34,041 nucleotides of DNA from Oceanospirillaceae bacterium (lineage in GTDB: Bacteria > Pseudomonadota > Gammaproteobacteria > Pseudomonadales > Balneatricaceae). The stretch is taken from the NCBI GenBank assembly GCA_013215505.1, contig JABSQZ010000006.1, positions 1-34,041 on the forward strand, in the 5' to 3' direction. Shown here one piece after another: positions 24,393-33,905 of this stretch (position 1 is its first letter; every line of letters begins with the position of its first letter). A model generated the notes under the pieces. It made no database searches, was not told the origin of the DNA, and saw only the letters and a list, made by a program, of their open reading frames with translations. The translations under genes were made by a program, and so were the position numbers.

Positions 24393-25298
24393 ATGATTGA
24401 TCCTAAAGGACTAAGTGCCTTTCTAGCTATAGTGTCCCAAAGTAATTTTGAGCAGGCGGCCAACGCGCTGTTTATTACTCAATCGGCAGTTTCACAAAGA
24501 TTGAAGTTATTAGAACAGAGTTTAGGGCAGACCCTATTACTGAGATCACCGACGATAAAACCGACTCCTGCCGGACAAGCACTGCTTAAATACGCACATA
24601 ACCTGAGCCAGATTGAACGCTCATTGGCTCAGGAATTAGCCCCTAAAAAACAACTACAGTGGTTAAAGGTGTCGATTGCCACTAACGCTGATTCTCTGTC
24701 CACATGGCTATTAAGTGCTCTGGCCCCCTGGTGCCAAAAACATCAGGTACTGTTAGACCTGCGAGTGGATGATCAAGATCAAACCCATCAACTATTGCGC
24801 AGCGGCGAAGTACTCGGCTGTATTAGCTCCGTTGAGCAGCCTACCCAAGGCTGTACTAGCACCGCGTTGGGCAGTATTAATTATCACTGCATTGCCAGTG
24901 CTGATTTCCAAAAAAAGTATTTCGCCAAGGGCGTGGATAAACATAGTTTACAAAAAGCGCCCACGGTTATTTTTGGTCGCCATGATTTGTTACAGCATCA
25001 GTACTTAAAGCAGTTCTATTCACTGGATGCCAATCGACAACTGCAACACTTAGTGCCATCTTCCGATGGCTATCTGGAATGGATAAGATTGGGGATGGGT
25101 TTTGGCATGGCACCAAAACTGCAAATGCAGCACCTATTAGATAGTGGCGACTTAGTACTTGTTACCCCGCAACAGAGCATTGCAGTACCCTTGTATTGGC
25201 AGCAATGGGGTATTAGCACAGATTTAAGCCGCTCTTTGGCAAAGCAAATAGAGCATTTTGCCACTATCGCTCACGGCCAAGATCCAGATCTAAACTGA
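24393..25298 (+). CDS. argP: LysR-family regulator ArgP/LysG type
   Basis: A 301-residue regulator of the ArgP (IciA/LysG) subgroup. It opens with MIDPKGLSAFLAIVSQSNFE, as family members do with the AFxAVxxxGSFExAA pattern, then TQSAVSQRLKLLEQSLG as the recognition region. The effector domain has VPSSDGYLEWIRLGMGFGM, typical of ArgP. It normally activates the exporter gene when arginine is in excess and is inhibited by lysine. The divergent argO-like gene supports the call. About 20 bases separate its stop from the convergent pseudogene's end. Confidence 0.9.
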   Translation: MIDPKGLSAFLAIVSQSNFEQAANALFITQSAVSQRLKLLEQSLGQTLLLRSPTIKPTPAGQALLKYAHNLSQIERSLAQELAPKKQLQWLKVSIATNADSLSTWLLSALAPWCQKHQVLLDLRVDDQDQTHQLLRSGEVLGCISSVEQPTQGCTSTALGSINYHCIASADFQKKYFAKGVDKHSLQKAPTVIFGRHDLLQHQYLKQFYSLDANRQLQHLVPSSDGYLEWIRLGMGFGMAPKLQMQHLLDSGDLVLVTPQQSIAVPLYWQQWGISTDLSRSLAKQIEHFATIAHGQDPDLN

Positions 25299-25318
25299 CC
25301 ATTCCTCTATAGGGGAGT

Positions 25319-26383
25319 CTATCGACAAATATCAGTCACCATCGTTGTTCCGGCGATCTGTATAACTGCGGATGCTACGCAGAGTTTTTCATAGCCGCGG
25401 CAGTGCTGTTGATAGCCTGATACCGTCTCTGCATTCAACATGCTATTGATTATCGCATGTTGCAGTGACTCTATCGCGGTATCAAAGACTAGATCGATTT
25501 GCTTTTCAGGATAGCGAACAACAGTGTCCAACGCATCCTCTGTATGACTCATCTGATTGGCCGTGCAAAAGGCCAGACAAATATCACCACTGCCGGTACC
25601 CAACTGACTTCCCGTTTTTGCCAGCGCCACGACTGAACCTTTAGCTAGACGTTTTAACTGCCTGGCGTCTAGAGCTAAATCTGTAGCTATGATCATAATA
25701 ATGGAGCCATTATCTGCCCCCTCTAACTCACTGACCCGCTTAGCTAATTGCTGCTGCAATTTATGCTCTAGCTCAGCGCAGTAGTGACTAAAATCTTGCA
25801 GTCTGCCCATATTGGAAAACACCAGAGATCCGATACAGAATTCAACTCCATCTTGGTGCAGTAGGCGTGAAGCGGAGCCAATGCCCCCTTTGAGTTTATA
25901 GACTGACATCCCCCTGCCCGCTCCGACACTGCCCTGAGAAAAATACACCGAGGCATTTTCAATGGCGCTAAACACATCTTCAGGTTTGACATGTTGACCG
26001 CGAATATCATTTAAATAGCCATCGTTGCATTCCAGCACCTGGGGATTGACCGTACCCGCTACACCTATCTGCAAATTGTCTTTGAGCAGTTATTTAATCA
26101 GTGCATCACTGGCTGTTCCCACCGAGAGGGTGTTAGTTAACAGTATCGGTGTCTCTAATTGCCCTAACTCTGCCACTGGCATTAACCCCACCGACTGGCC
26201 AAAGCCATTAATGACTTCAACAGCGGCGACACATTTTTTTTAAAAGGTATTGCCCTGATGCGGCAATAAGGCAGTAACCCCGGTCTGTATATCTGCACCG
26301 TTTAAAGTGCAATGTCCGACGGTGATGCCCGGCACATCGGCAATTGAATTGAGTAATCCCTTAGTGTATTTCTCTGTGTACAT
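25319..26383 (-). pseudogene. DmpA/BapA-type (P1, S58) aminopeptidase pseudogene
   Basis: Continuous homology to DmpA/BapA aminopeptidases, which cleave themselves and release N-terminal D- or beta-amino acids. It runs in one frame but is interrupted by two TAA codons, at 26240-26242 and 26090-26092. Family segments on both sides are intact: ADVPGITVGH, VEVINGFGQSVGL, LLTNTLSVGTASDAL, ECNDGYLNDIRG, GAGRGMSVYKLKGGIGSAS and the cleavage site DNGSIIMIIATD with its Ser. The gene would have 355 codons, the family norm. A ribosome site (AGGG) precedes ATG 26383. There is no frameshift; the two nonsense changes alone break it, so decay looks recent. Stop readthrough cannot be excluded. Confidence 0.88.
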
Positions 26384-26594
26384 CTGCTTTTCCCTGTCGC
26401 TTAGGTCTGAACAAGATGCTATTAGAATATAGGGCTTATGTAAAATTGAAATATTCAATGTTATTTCTAGTGAGGCAGCCGTCTGGCTTCCTATTTGTCA
26501 ATGGATGAGAAGTGCACCTTGATTGACACTTAATGACTAGCGGGGTAAGGCTACCCCACTGTAATAGACCGTTATTGGCTTAAAAGTTAAATGA

Positions 26595-27335
26595 TCAGAG
26601 CTGCAGCGAGGCCTCACCAAGGCCCAAAAAATTAACGCTGATATAATCACCCGCCTTTGCCTGCGGATAGCCACTCCAAGTGCCTGACGTTATCCAACTA
26701 CCCGCTGTTAACTTATAACCGCGCTTTGTGCCCTGGTTAACGCCGGCGCTTAACAGACTGGTAGGGTCTTGCTGCGGGTGGCTGCCTGCGTCTGCTACGA
26801 TTAATTGCCGATTGATAAACAGCTCTACCTTTTGTCCGGCATAGTCAATATTCTGCCAACCTTTGATCGCATCTCCTATCACTAGTGCGCCGTTCATTTG
26901 ATTATCCGCCAGATGCAGAGTTTCCGACACGTGCTGCCAATTCTGCAGACGAGAGTCGAGAATTTCGATAGACACAGCGATCGCGTCAATGCCGGCGAAG
27001 ACTTGCTGCTCGCTGTAGCATTGCCCTGGCAAAAAGTCTGTGTTTAGTCGATAGGCCAGCTCGGCTTCTACATGCAGCGCATTAAACTGTCGACCACTGA
27101 AATTCGCTGGACTTTTCTGGCTGTCTTGGCTGGCAATAGGCGCGATAAACACCTCGCCATCATTCATCAAACCGATTTTCCAATGTTTTGGATTGGAATC
27201 TATGTATTGCATTTTTTGTTGCTGTACAGCGTAAGCCTGCTCTATGCTCAAACTGAGGTCTGTGTTAATCACAGCTCTAAGGTTATAGGCACTGGTAAGT
27301 TCAGCTGCCAGTTGTTTTATCTGTGGCAAAGTCAA
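26595..27335 (-). CDS. 2-oxo-pent-4-enoate hydratase / FAH-family enzyme
   Basis: The protein of about 246 residues belongs to the MhpD/HpcG hydratase-decarboxylase branch of the fumarylacetoacetate hydrolase superfamily. It has the metal-binding HVEAELAYRL segment, KIGLMND in place of the usual KVGLTS, and the C-terminal WITSGTWSGYPQAKAGD with NFLGLGEASL. The start is uncertain: no ATG is available. TTG 27335 (AAGAGA just upstream, family-like N-terminus) is preferred over TTG 27413, which sits in a small hairpin (27406-27421) and has no ribosome site. It follows the aldehyde dehydrogenase gene. It would hydrate or decarboxylate a 2-oxo acid. Confidence 0.8.
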   Translation of the reverse strand: MTLPQIKQLAAELTSAYNLRAVINTDLSLSIEQAYAVQQQKMQYIDSNPKHWKIGLMNDGEVFIAPIASQDSQKSPANFSGRQFNALHVEAELAYRLNTDFLPGQCYSEQQVFAGIDAIAVSIEILDSRLQNWQHVSETLHLADNQMNGALVIGDAIKGWQNIDYAGQKVELFINRQLIVADAGSHPQQDPTSLLSAGVNQGTKRGYKLTAGSWITSGTWSGYPQAKAGDYISVNFLGLGEASLQL

Positions 27336-27458
27336 AAATCTCTTGTGAGGTTGGCTCTTCAAATGCAGCTTAACAATAGTTATCGAGCCGCCGTTTGAGC
27401 TTTGAGCCCCCAAAAGGAGGCACTGTTGCTTAAATTTGTACTGAAAATTGCAATTGTG

Positions 27459-28952
27459 TTAAAAAGCGAAAGTAATTGCTTTAGTAGTACAGTAGCTGCG
27501 CAGCGCTTCCAGCCCCTTTTCGCGGCCAATACCTGAACGTCTGTTACCCCCGAAAGGCACTTCAATCCCCCCTGCCCAGTAATCGTTAACGGTAATCTGA
27601 CCGGCATCGATAGCGCGGCTAAGTTGCATCGCCGAGCTGATATTTTGTGTGTAGATGCCTGCTGCCAAGGCAAATTGAGTACAGTTGGCCGCTTCGATTG
27701 CCTGCTCCAGCGAGTCGACTACCTGGACGCTGAGTACCGGACCAAAGATCTCCTCTTGTACCAGCTCATCGTCCATCGGAACTTCATCCATGATTGTCGG
27801 TTCAAAGAACCAGCCATCAGCGGTGTCTTCGCCGTGCATTATATTGCCACCGCAGGCTACTTTTATACCTCTGGCTCTGGCGCGATCGACAAATCCGGCG
27901 ATCTTATCGAGTTGTGCCTTAGAATTTATGGCACCGTAGTTTGGATTATCCAAAGAGTGACCAGGCTTTAAGGCAGCGGCCTTTTCAACTATTTTGTCGA
28001 CCAGCTGGCGGTGAATCTCACGACTCACAACCAGCCGCGATCCCGCTGAGCAGATTTGTCCCGCATTGTAGAAAATCGCCCAGAGTACCCCCTCGGCAGT
28101 TTTTTCAATGTCGCAATCTGCCAACGCCACTATTGGAGATTTTCCACCGAGCTCTAATGTGACACTAGTGATATTGCGCGCTGCAGCCTGCATCACTAAA
28201 ATACCGGTATCGACGGAACCGGTAAAAGTCACATGCTGAACTTTTGGGTGGTTGACCAGTGCCGAGCCCGCCTCTGCCCCGGTACCATTGACCACATTGT
28301 AGACACCATCAGGTAACCCGGCAGAGCGCAATACTTCAGCCAGCATCAGCGCTGTTAAAGGTGTCTGCTCTGCAGGTTTAACCACTGCTGTACAACCCGC
28401 CGCCAGTGCCGGTGCAACACCTCTGATAGTAGTGGCCAAAGGATAATTCCAGGGAATAATATGCGCAGTTACCCCCACCGCTTCCAAAGTGGAGAATGAA
28501 TAACTGCCCTCTCCCAAAGGAAAGCTATCCCCTTGAATTTTATCAGCGCAACCAGCGTAATAGCGTAGTGCCGCCACTGAACTGTCGACATCACCTTGTG
28601 CTTCAGCCAGCGGTTTACCGCTATCTAACGCTTCTACAACAGCAAACCTGTCCGCTTGCTGCTCCAGCAAGTCGGCGGCTCTGGCCAGAATTTCACCGCG
28701 GCGACTCGCTTTAGTGAGTTTCCATACATTGTGAAAGGCACTGCTGGCGGCCTCTACTGCCCGCTCTACATCAATTTTATGAGCAATACTGAAGGTGGCA
28801 AATACTTTACCACTGGATGGATCTAAGCTCTCCATGCTCTGCTGGCTTTGTGCGTCGCACCACATTCCGTCAATGAATAACTTGCCAGGTAATCCCTTCA
28901 GGCCACCAGTACTTTGGTATTCCGCGATTAACTGTTCAATTTGCTGTGACAT
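27459..28952 (-). CDS. Aldehyde dehydrogenase, NAD(P)-dependent
   Basis: A 497-residue aldehyde dehydrogenase of the betaine aldehyde/gamma-aminobutyraldehyde type. The catalytic Cys301 is in FYNAGQICSAGSR, the general base Glu267 in LELGGKSP, and the cofactor loop is HVTFTGSVDTG; IIPWNYPL and KPAEQTPLTAL are typical. The start at 28952 has AAGGAAAT about 7 bases upstream. It lies 41 bases from the enolase-superfamily gene and 45 or more from the hydratase, all on one strand, so the three probably form an operon. Substrate is not predictable; an alcohol-derived aldehyde from the nearby GMC enzyme is a natural guess. Confidence 0.92.
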   Translation of the reverse strand: MSQQIEQLIAEYQSTGGLKGLPGKLFIDGMWCDAQSQQSMESLDPSSGKVFATFSIAHKIDVERAVEAASSAFHNVWKLTKASRRGEILARAADLLEQQADRFAVVEALDSGKPLAEAQGDVDSSVAALRYYAGCADKIQGDSFPLGEGSYSFSTLEAVGVTAHIIPWNYPLATTIRGVAPALAAGCTAVVKPAEQTPLTALMLAEVLRSAGLPDGVYNVVNGTGAEAGSALVNHPKVQHVTFTGSVDTGILVMQAAARNITSVTLELGGKSPIVALADCDIEKTAEGVLWAIFYNAGQICSAGSRLVVSREIHRQLVDKIVEKAAALKPGHSLDNPNYGAINSKAQLDKIAGFVDRARARGIKVACGGNIMHGEDTADGWFFEPTIMDEVPMDDELVQEEIFGPVLSVQVVDSLEQAIEAANCTQFALAAGIYTQNISSAMQLSRAIDAGQITVNDYWAGGIEVPFGGNRRSGIGREKGLEALRSYCTTKAITFAF

Positions 28953-28993
28953 GCAATTTCCTTAAGACTGTTAATATTTAGTTCGGTAGTGGC

Positions 28994-30103
28994 TTAAAAT
29001 CTTGATCCATTGAAGCTCACTTGATAGTTAGCGCTCGCCAACCACTGGCTATCTATCTCTATCCCCCAGCCGGGAGCTTGCTGCAAAATTAATTGACCCG
29101 CTTTTATTTCATAACCGGGGTTGAATACACCCGCCTGCCATGGGTAGTAATCAAGCCCTTCGATAGAATATTCAAGATATTTACCGGCATTGGGGATGGC
29201 AGCCATAAAATGTGCTGAAAACAGCGTTACCAGGGAGAGGTTGGCACAGTGCAAAGTACAGGGAATTCCCGCTTTTTCAGCCATTTTCGCCACCTGCAAG
29301 GTACGGGTAATACCACCCATATAACAGATATCCGGCTGGATGATATCCACAACTTTCTCACCGATAATCTGCTGCCATACATTGATATTATTATCTTGTT
29401 CACCACCTGATACGTCTATATCCAGAGCGGCGGTGACTTTTTTTGTCGACTCCAACTCCCAGTATGGGCAAGGTTCTTCGAAGTGAGAAATGCCATAGTC
29501 CTGCAACATTTTTCCCACTTCAATAGCTTTATCGGCGCTATAGGCACTGTTAGCGTCAACCAGCAGAGTCACATCATCACCCAGGCTTTTTCTGATCTGT
29601 TTAACAATCGCCTCAGTGCGCCCCGGCCATTGATCGATATCGTGACCACATTCGCGGCCGATTCTAAATTTGAAGGATTTGTAGCCAAACTGCTCCCGCA
29701 GGCCAATGAAACGTTCCGCCTCTTGCTCTGGAGTGATATCACGGCGCATGCTCGAGGCATAGACTGGAAATTCTGTTTTATCACTACCCAGCAACTGAGC
29801 GACACTTTTACCTGCCGCCTTGCCATGAATATCCCAGAGTGCGGTATCTAATCCGCACAGTGCCCTATACAGATAAGTACCGGGAAACTTATGTTCCCGT
29901 TCAAGTATAAGTTGGCTCAGTGCCGCCAGGTCAGTTGCGTCTTGTCCCAGCGCATGCGGGGCAATATGACGGTGCACTACCTGCGAAGTAATATCCGCAT
30001 TGTAGGGGGATACTTGACCCCAGCCCTCATGGCCATCTGTGGTGCGGACCCGAACAAAACCCACATATTCGTTGCTGAACGTTTCTATACTGGCTATTTT
30101 CAT
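28994..30103 (-). CDS. Enolase-superfamily dehydratase/racemase (mandelate racemase group)
   Basis: This 369-residue enzyme has the MR/MLE two-domain fold. Metal ligands are visible in LLVDANSAYS, HFEEPCPYWE and VSGGEQDNN. The Asp-His dyad of the mandelate racemase group is in IIQPDICYMGG and CTLHCANLS. The usual KxK pair reads SFKFRIG, so the second Lys is Arg. Such enzymes abstract the alpha proton of an acid, usually dehydrating sugar acids to 2-keto-3-deoxy acids. It is the first gene of the minus-strand catabolic operon and diverges from a LysR gene. The exact substrate is unknown. Confidence 0.88.
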   Translation of the reverse strand: MKIASIETFSNEYVGFVRVRTTDGHEGWGQVSPYNADITSQVVHRHIAPHALGQDATDLAALSQLILEREHKFPGTYLYRALCGLDTALWDIHGKAAGKSVAQLLGSDKTEFPVYASSMRRDITPEQEAERFIGLREQFGYKSFKFRIGRECGHDIDQWPGRTEAIVKQIRKSLGDDVTLLVDANSAYSADKAIEVGKMLQDYGISHFEEPCPYWELESTKKVTAALDIDVSGGEQDNNINVWQQIIGEKVVDIIQPDICYMGGITRTLQVAKMAEKAGIPCTLHCANLSLVTLFSAHFMAAIPNAGKYLEYSIEGLDYYPWQAGVFNPGYEIKAGQLILQQAPGWGIEIDSQWLASANYQVSFNGSRF

Positions 30104-30292
30104 AAGTAATTCCCAGACTAGTAAAAGATCTAAGCATTATGAACTGGAATTAAGGTCAAACCAAACGAAGCATTCTCCCCCTAAGACATGTTTTAATTTG
30201 TAGATACACTGACCTATAAACTATAATCCTACAGTTTTAAGTTGCACCGCGATCCAATTCTGAGCCAAAAGCACTGTAAAAATGGAGTGACC

Positions 30293-31213
30293 ATGAACTA
30301 CCAGCTTCCGCCACTAAATTGGCTGCGGGCCTTCGAAGCCGCAGCGCGCTACAATAATTTCACTACCGCTGCCAAAGAACTGAATTTGACCCCAGCTGCT
30401 GTCAGCCATCAAGTACGTTCTCTGGAGGAACATTTGGGCATTGCACTGTTCCAAAGGTTGGCGCGCAGTCTACGGTTAACGGACAAGGGACGCGCCTACT
30501 TACCTTCAGTGCGACATGCCTTTGAAGATCTTTCCGCTTCCACCATTGGCTTGTTTGGCGCAAAAGGCAAACAAACTATTAACATACGCTGTACTGCTGC
30601 ATTTTCGGTACTATGGTTGGCACCCAGGCTAAGTGATTTTTTAAATAAATTCCCTAACATCGATGTACGTCTGGATACGGCCATCTGGACTGAAGCATTG
30701 GAGCAGTCCGATATTGATATTGATATACGTTTTGGCGCTGGTCTTTGGACTGGCTTTAATGCCCAGAAACTATTGCACCAGCCTTCAGTCATAGTCGCGA
30801 CTGAACAGACGGCAAAACTGCTGAACAATCCCATCCCGGAAAATAAACATTTATTATCTGCAGTGCGTTGCAGCCAAATTGTAGGCTGCGAGGGACGTTG
30901 GGAAAAAATCCTCGAAAAGCAGTTTCAAGGCAGCGAATTAAAAGTGTCACTGACGGTTGATACCTCACTAATCGCCCTGCAATTGGCTAGTTCCGGCGCA
31001 TCTCTGGCATTAGTGCAAAAAAGTTACGCACAACCTTATCTGAGCGATGGGCGGCTGGTAAAAGTAATAGATGAGGAATTTATCTTTGACGAGTCGCACT
31101 ATGTTCTGATTCCAGATCATGAGGGACGCGCTAAACCTGAGAGCCTGCTGTTTCGCAACTGGTTAGTTGCACAGGCTGAACTTGAGGCACAAAGATCTGC
31201 CCCATTGCCATAG
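30293..31213 (+). CDS. LysR-family regulator (GcvA-like) of the catabolic cluster
   Basis: A 306-residue LysR-type regulator. The start at ATG 30293 is preferred over an upstream TTG because TGGAG lies about 6 bases before it and the GcvA-type N-terminus MNYQLPPLNWLRAFEAAARY begins there. The recognition helix region is AAKELNLTPAAVSHQVRSLE, and the effector domain includes DIDIDIRFGAGLW and SGASLALVQKSY. It sits between the divergent dehydratase gene and the convergent GMC gene, whose stop is only 3 bases away. It probably controls the surrounding catabolic genes. Confidence 0.87.
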   Translation: MNYQLPPLNWLRAFEAAARYNNFTTAAKELNLTPAAVSHQVRSLEEHLGIALFQRLARSLRLTDKGRAYLPSVRHAFEDLSASTIGLFGAKGKQTINIRCTAAFSVLWLAPRLSDFLNKFPNIDVRLDTAIWTEALEQSDIDIDIRFGAGLWTGFNAQKLLHQPSVIVATEQTAKLLNNPIPENKHLLSAVRCSQIVGCEGRWEKILEKQFQGSELKVSLTVDTSLIALQLASSGASLALVQKSYAQPYLSDGRLVKVIDEEFIFDESHYVLIPDHEGRAKPESLLFRNWLVAQAELEAQRSAPLP

Positions 31214-31216
31214 TCG

Positions 31217-32836
31217 TTAGTTTTGTACATCTGCCAATATTAAATCGGCGCCTTTTTCGCCGACCATAATTGCCGCCGCATTAGTATTTCCCGAGATCAA
31301 TTCCGGGAAGATAGACGCATCAACTACCCTTAAAGCTTCAATCCCATGCACCTTAAGGCGACAGTCAACCACACTGTCACTGGGGTCTGGTCCCATTTTA
31401 CAAGTACTGCTAGGATGAAAGCAGGTCCAGGCATAACCGCGGATATCATCGATCAGTTGCTGGTCGCTCTGGCAATCCAGACCCGGGCGCATCTCCTCGA
31501 TAATAATATCTTTAAGCGGCCCCATCTCTGCCATTTGCCGCAGATATTTCACCCCTTCCAGTAGCGTTTGCACATCTTCTTCAGTGGATAAATAATTAGG
31601 TTTAATCAGCGGTGCCTGCAGCGGATCACGAGATTTAATATGAATATAGCCCCGTGAACTGGGTCTGCAGTTGGTCAGGCCCAGCGAAAAAGCCGAGAAT
31701 GGATCCGGGTTCATCAGCGGTCTGGTTCCGGCGGGAGCACGGGTGTAACTCAGCGGCGAAAAATACAGCTGAATGTTCGGCTGAGCCAGCTCCGGCCGAG
31801 TCTTGATGAACCCGCCTCCCTGATTAATACTCAAGCTCAGCGGTCCCCTTCTGCTAACGACGTATTTGATGCCAGCGCGTATTTTACCCCACAGCGAATG
31901 CAGTTCATCGTTGAGGGTAGGTTTTGTACAGCGATACAGGTAATCCACCCCAAGATGATCTTGCAGGTTTTGACCAACAGCCGGACTTACATGTACTACA
32001 GGTATAGCGAGTGATTCCAGCAACTCTTTGGGGCCGATCCCCGATAACTGCAATAGCTGAGGTGAGTTAATTGCGCCACCACTGACTATCACTTCCCGGC
32101 ATGCAAATAGCTGCTTTGTTTGACCTTTATGCAGAAACTCGACCCCAACGGCCCGCTTATCCTCGAACAATATTTTGCTGGCATGGGCGGCAGTTATGAC
32201 TGTTAAATTGCTGCGTTTACTCGCCGGGTGCAGAAAAGCTTTAGCCGCGGATTGCCGAAAACCGTTCTTAGTGGTGGTCTGATAGAGGCCAATTCCCTCC
32301 TGTTCTGCACCATTCATGTTGCGGTTATATTTGAGCCCCAGTTTCTGCCCGGCCTGGATGAAATTTTCACACAGCGGGTGTAAATCTCTGGAAACATCGG
32401 CAACATACATAGGCCCTGCGCCACCTCGGTATTGGTCCTCTCCCAATTGATTGCACTCTGATTTTTTAAAGTATGGCAGTACTTCGGAGTAGCTCCAGCC
32501 AGGGTTACCTTGCGCAGCCCAATGGTCAAAGTCCAACTTGTGACCGCGGATATATACCATCGCATTAATGGAACTGGAACCGCCCAGGACTTTGCCTCGG
32601 GGCCAATAACTCTGGCGATTATTGGTACCTTCATCCGCTTCAGCCAAATACATCCAATTGACTGCCTTTTGATAATAGGTCTTACCATAGCCTATCGGCA
32701 TTTGAATCCAGAAACGCTTATCAGTGCCCCCCGCCTCTAAAATTAACACTGAATGTTTACCGTTTGCACTGAGCCTATTAGCCAGAACACAGCCAGCGGA
32801 TCCGGCACCGACGATAATGTAATCATATTTGTGCAT
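31217..32836 (-). CDS. GMC-family FAD oxidoreductase (choline/alcohol dehydrogenase type)
   Basis: A 539-residue flavoenzyme. The start at 32836 is chosen because AAGG lies about 9 bases upstream and the FAD loop DYIIVGAGSAGCVLANRLS begins at once. The GMC signatures WPRGKVLGGSSSINAMVY and SGGAINSPQLLQLSGIGP are present, and the active-site His lies in CFHPSSTCKMGPDP, with the later VVDASIFPELISGNTNAAA. It oxidises a primary alcohol to an aldehyde, passing electrons to the respiratory chain in the BetA/AlkJ branch. The nearby aldehyde dehydrogenase could take the product. It has its own promoter region facing the gene-free end. Confidence 0.92.
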   Translation of the reverse strand: MHKYDYIIVGAGSAGCVLANRLSANGKHSVLILEAGGTDKRFWIQMPIGYGKTYYQKAVNWMYLAEADEGTNNRQSYWPRGKVLGGSSSINAMVYIRGHKLDFDHWAAQGNPGWSYSEVLPYFKKSECNQLGEDQYRGGAGPMYVADVSRDLHPLCENFIQAGQKLGLKYNRNMNGAEQEGIGLYQTTTKNGFRQSAAKAFLHPASKRSNLTVITAAHASKILFEDKRAVGVEFLHKGQTKQLFACREVIVSGGAINSPQLLQLSGIGPKELLESLAIPVVHVSPAVGQNLQDHLGVDYLYRCTKPTLNDELHSLWGKIRAGIKYVVSRRGPLSLSINQGGGFIKTRPELAQPNIQLYFSPLSYTRAPAGTRPLMNPDPFSAFSLGLTNCRPSSRGYIHIKSRDPLQAPLIKPNYLSTEEDVQTLLEGVKYLRQMAEMGPLKDIIIEEMRPGLDCQSDQQLIDDIRGYAWTCFHPSSTCKMGPDPSDSVVDCRLKVHGIEALRVVDASIFPELISGNTNAAAIMVGEKGADLILADVQN

Positions 32837-33276
32837 GTTAAATGCCTTATGTATAGATGACTGAAGCAGTAAATAGAGCAATATTTAATACAGCGTTGGC
32901 CAATCAGTTCTGCGGTTGAATTAGTTATTTCAATGAATATAAATGACAACAGCGCGTAGTTACAAATGTTTTTTATACTTTTTGCATTAAGACATGGATA
33001 TATTTGTCACAAGGGATTTGGCTATTTGTTTTGCGCAAAAAAGCAGCGATTTTCTGATTGTATGAGAGAGGAGCTCTGTGTTGATGCTAAAAAAGCTGAG
33101 TAATGGCACAGGTCTATATTAGGGCATGAGATGGCTTTGCAGAGGCCTGGGAAGGTAATTGAGGAATACGACAAAGCTCTAGTAGCTTAAATATTTCTGA
33201 GGTTGTGTGTGCGGTTGTAGAGGATTTTGAGTGGTCCTGAGAACTAGGTTGCTGTGTAATGTCAGTAAAACGCTTT
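32837..33276. other. Gene-free region upstream of the GMC gene
   Basis: AT-rich promoter-side sequence to about 33000, then mixed-composition sequence without a supported open frame. From about 33100 it contains short words (GCTTTAGAAGC, CGGGTTTAGGCG) that recur in the repeats to the right and look like their eroded edge. Confidence 0.5.
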
Positions 33277-33700
33277 AGAAGCCTGCTGCGGGTTTAGGCG
33301 ATTAATGCTGACTTAGAATGGACCTGTAGAAACAGGTTCCTGCAGTGATCTGATAACGCAAGCTTACGTTGTAAACCTTATAGCCTACAGCCTGTTGTTC
33401 CATATCAGAATAATGTTTTAGAAACAGATTCAGGCAGTGATTCGCTAGCAAGGACTTGGCCTGCTAGAGCTTAAGAGCCTTCATAGGGTTGTTCTAAATG
33501 GTGATAATGCTTTAGAAGCAGATTCCGCAGAGTGTGCGCTAAGGCAAACTAGGCGTGTGAGAGTTTAAGAGCCTGTGGCGGGTTGTTCCAAATGAGAATA
33601 ATGCTATAGAAGCAGGTTCCGGCAGTGATGCGCTGGGAATAACTTGGCGTGATCAAGCCTAGCTGAAAATGCAAGCGCCGCTACAAGAGCCTTCAGGGAA
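33277..33700. repeat. Degenerate tandem repeat, period about 94 bp
   Basis: Units begin AGAARC at 33277 (partial), 33328, 33420, 33514 and 33608, giving periods of 92, 94 and 94 bases between the full units. Each has the order AGAAGCAGRTTCC, CAGTGATGCGCT, ACTTGGCGTG, TTAAGAGCCT, GGGTTGTTC and AATAATGCTTT with many substitutions. A solitary copy lies at 33906. No conserved open frame runs through them. Confidence 0.75.
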
Positions 33701-33835
33701 TAATGAGTTCATACGAAGCGGGACTTCAAATACATAAAAAGCACACCTACACCCATTTCAATCGCTCTACGCAGCCCAAGGATCCCAATCCCCGTAATTG
33801 TGATACAAGGGCATTCAAAAGGAGGCGGTTCTACA

Positions 33836-33870
33836 AGTTGGTAGTTGGTAGTTGGTAGTTGGTAGTTGGT
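33836..33870 (+). repeat. AGTTGGT heptamer tandem repeat
   Basis: Five consecutive AGTTGGT units followed by the imperfect AGTTGAG. The unit shape (AGT plus four bases) matches the heptamer array at 15174-15222. Confidence 0.85.
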
Positions 33871-33905
33871 AGTTGAGGATATTTAAGTAATGTCATCGCA
33901 GCTTC

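Noticed and set aside
26075-26383. TAA reassigned to a sense codon or selenocysteine-like recoding
   Set aside because: Many other genes here, including fdsA and argO, use TAA as a normal stop, and no recoding signal was seen; a pseudogene is simpler.
33277-33700. CRISPR array
   Set aside because: The repeat is degenerate over its full 94-base length and has no constant repeat alternating with unique spacers.
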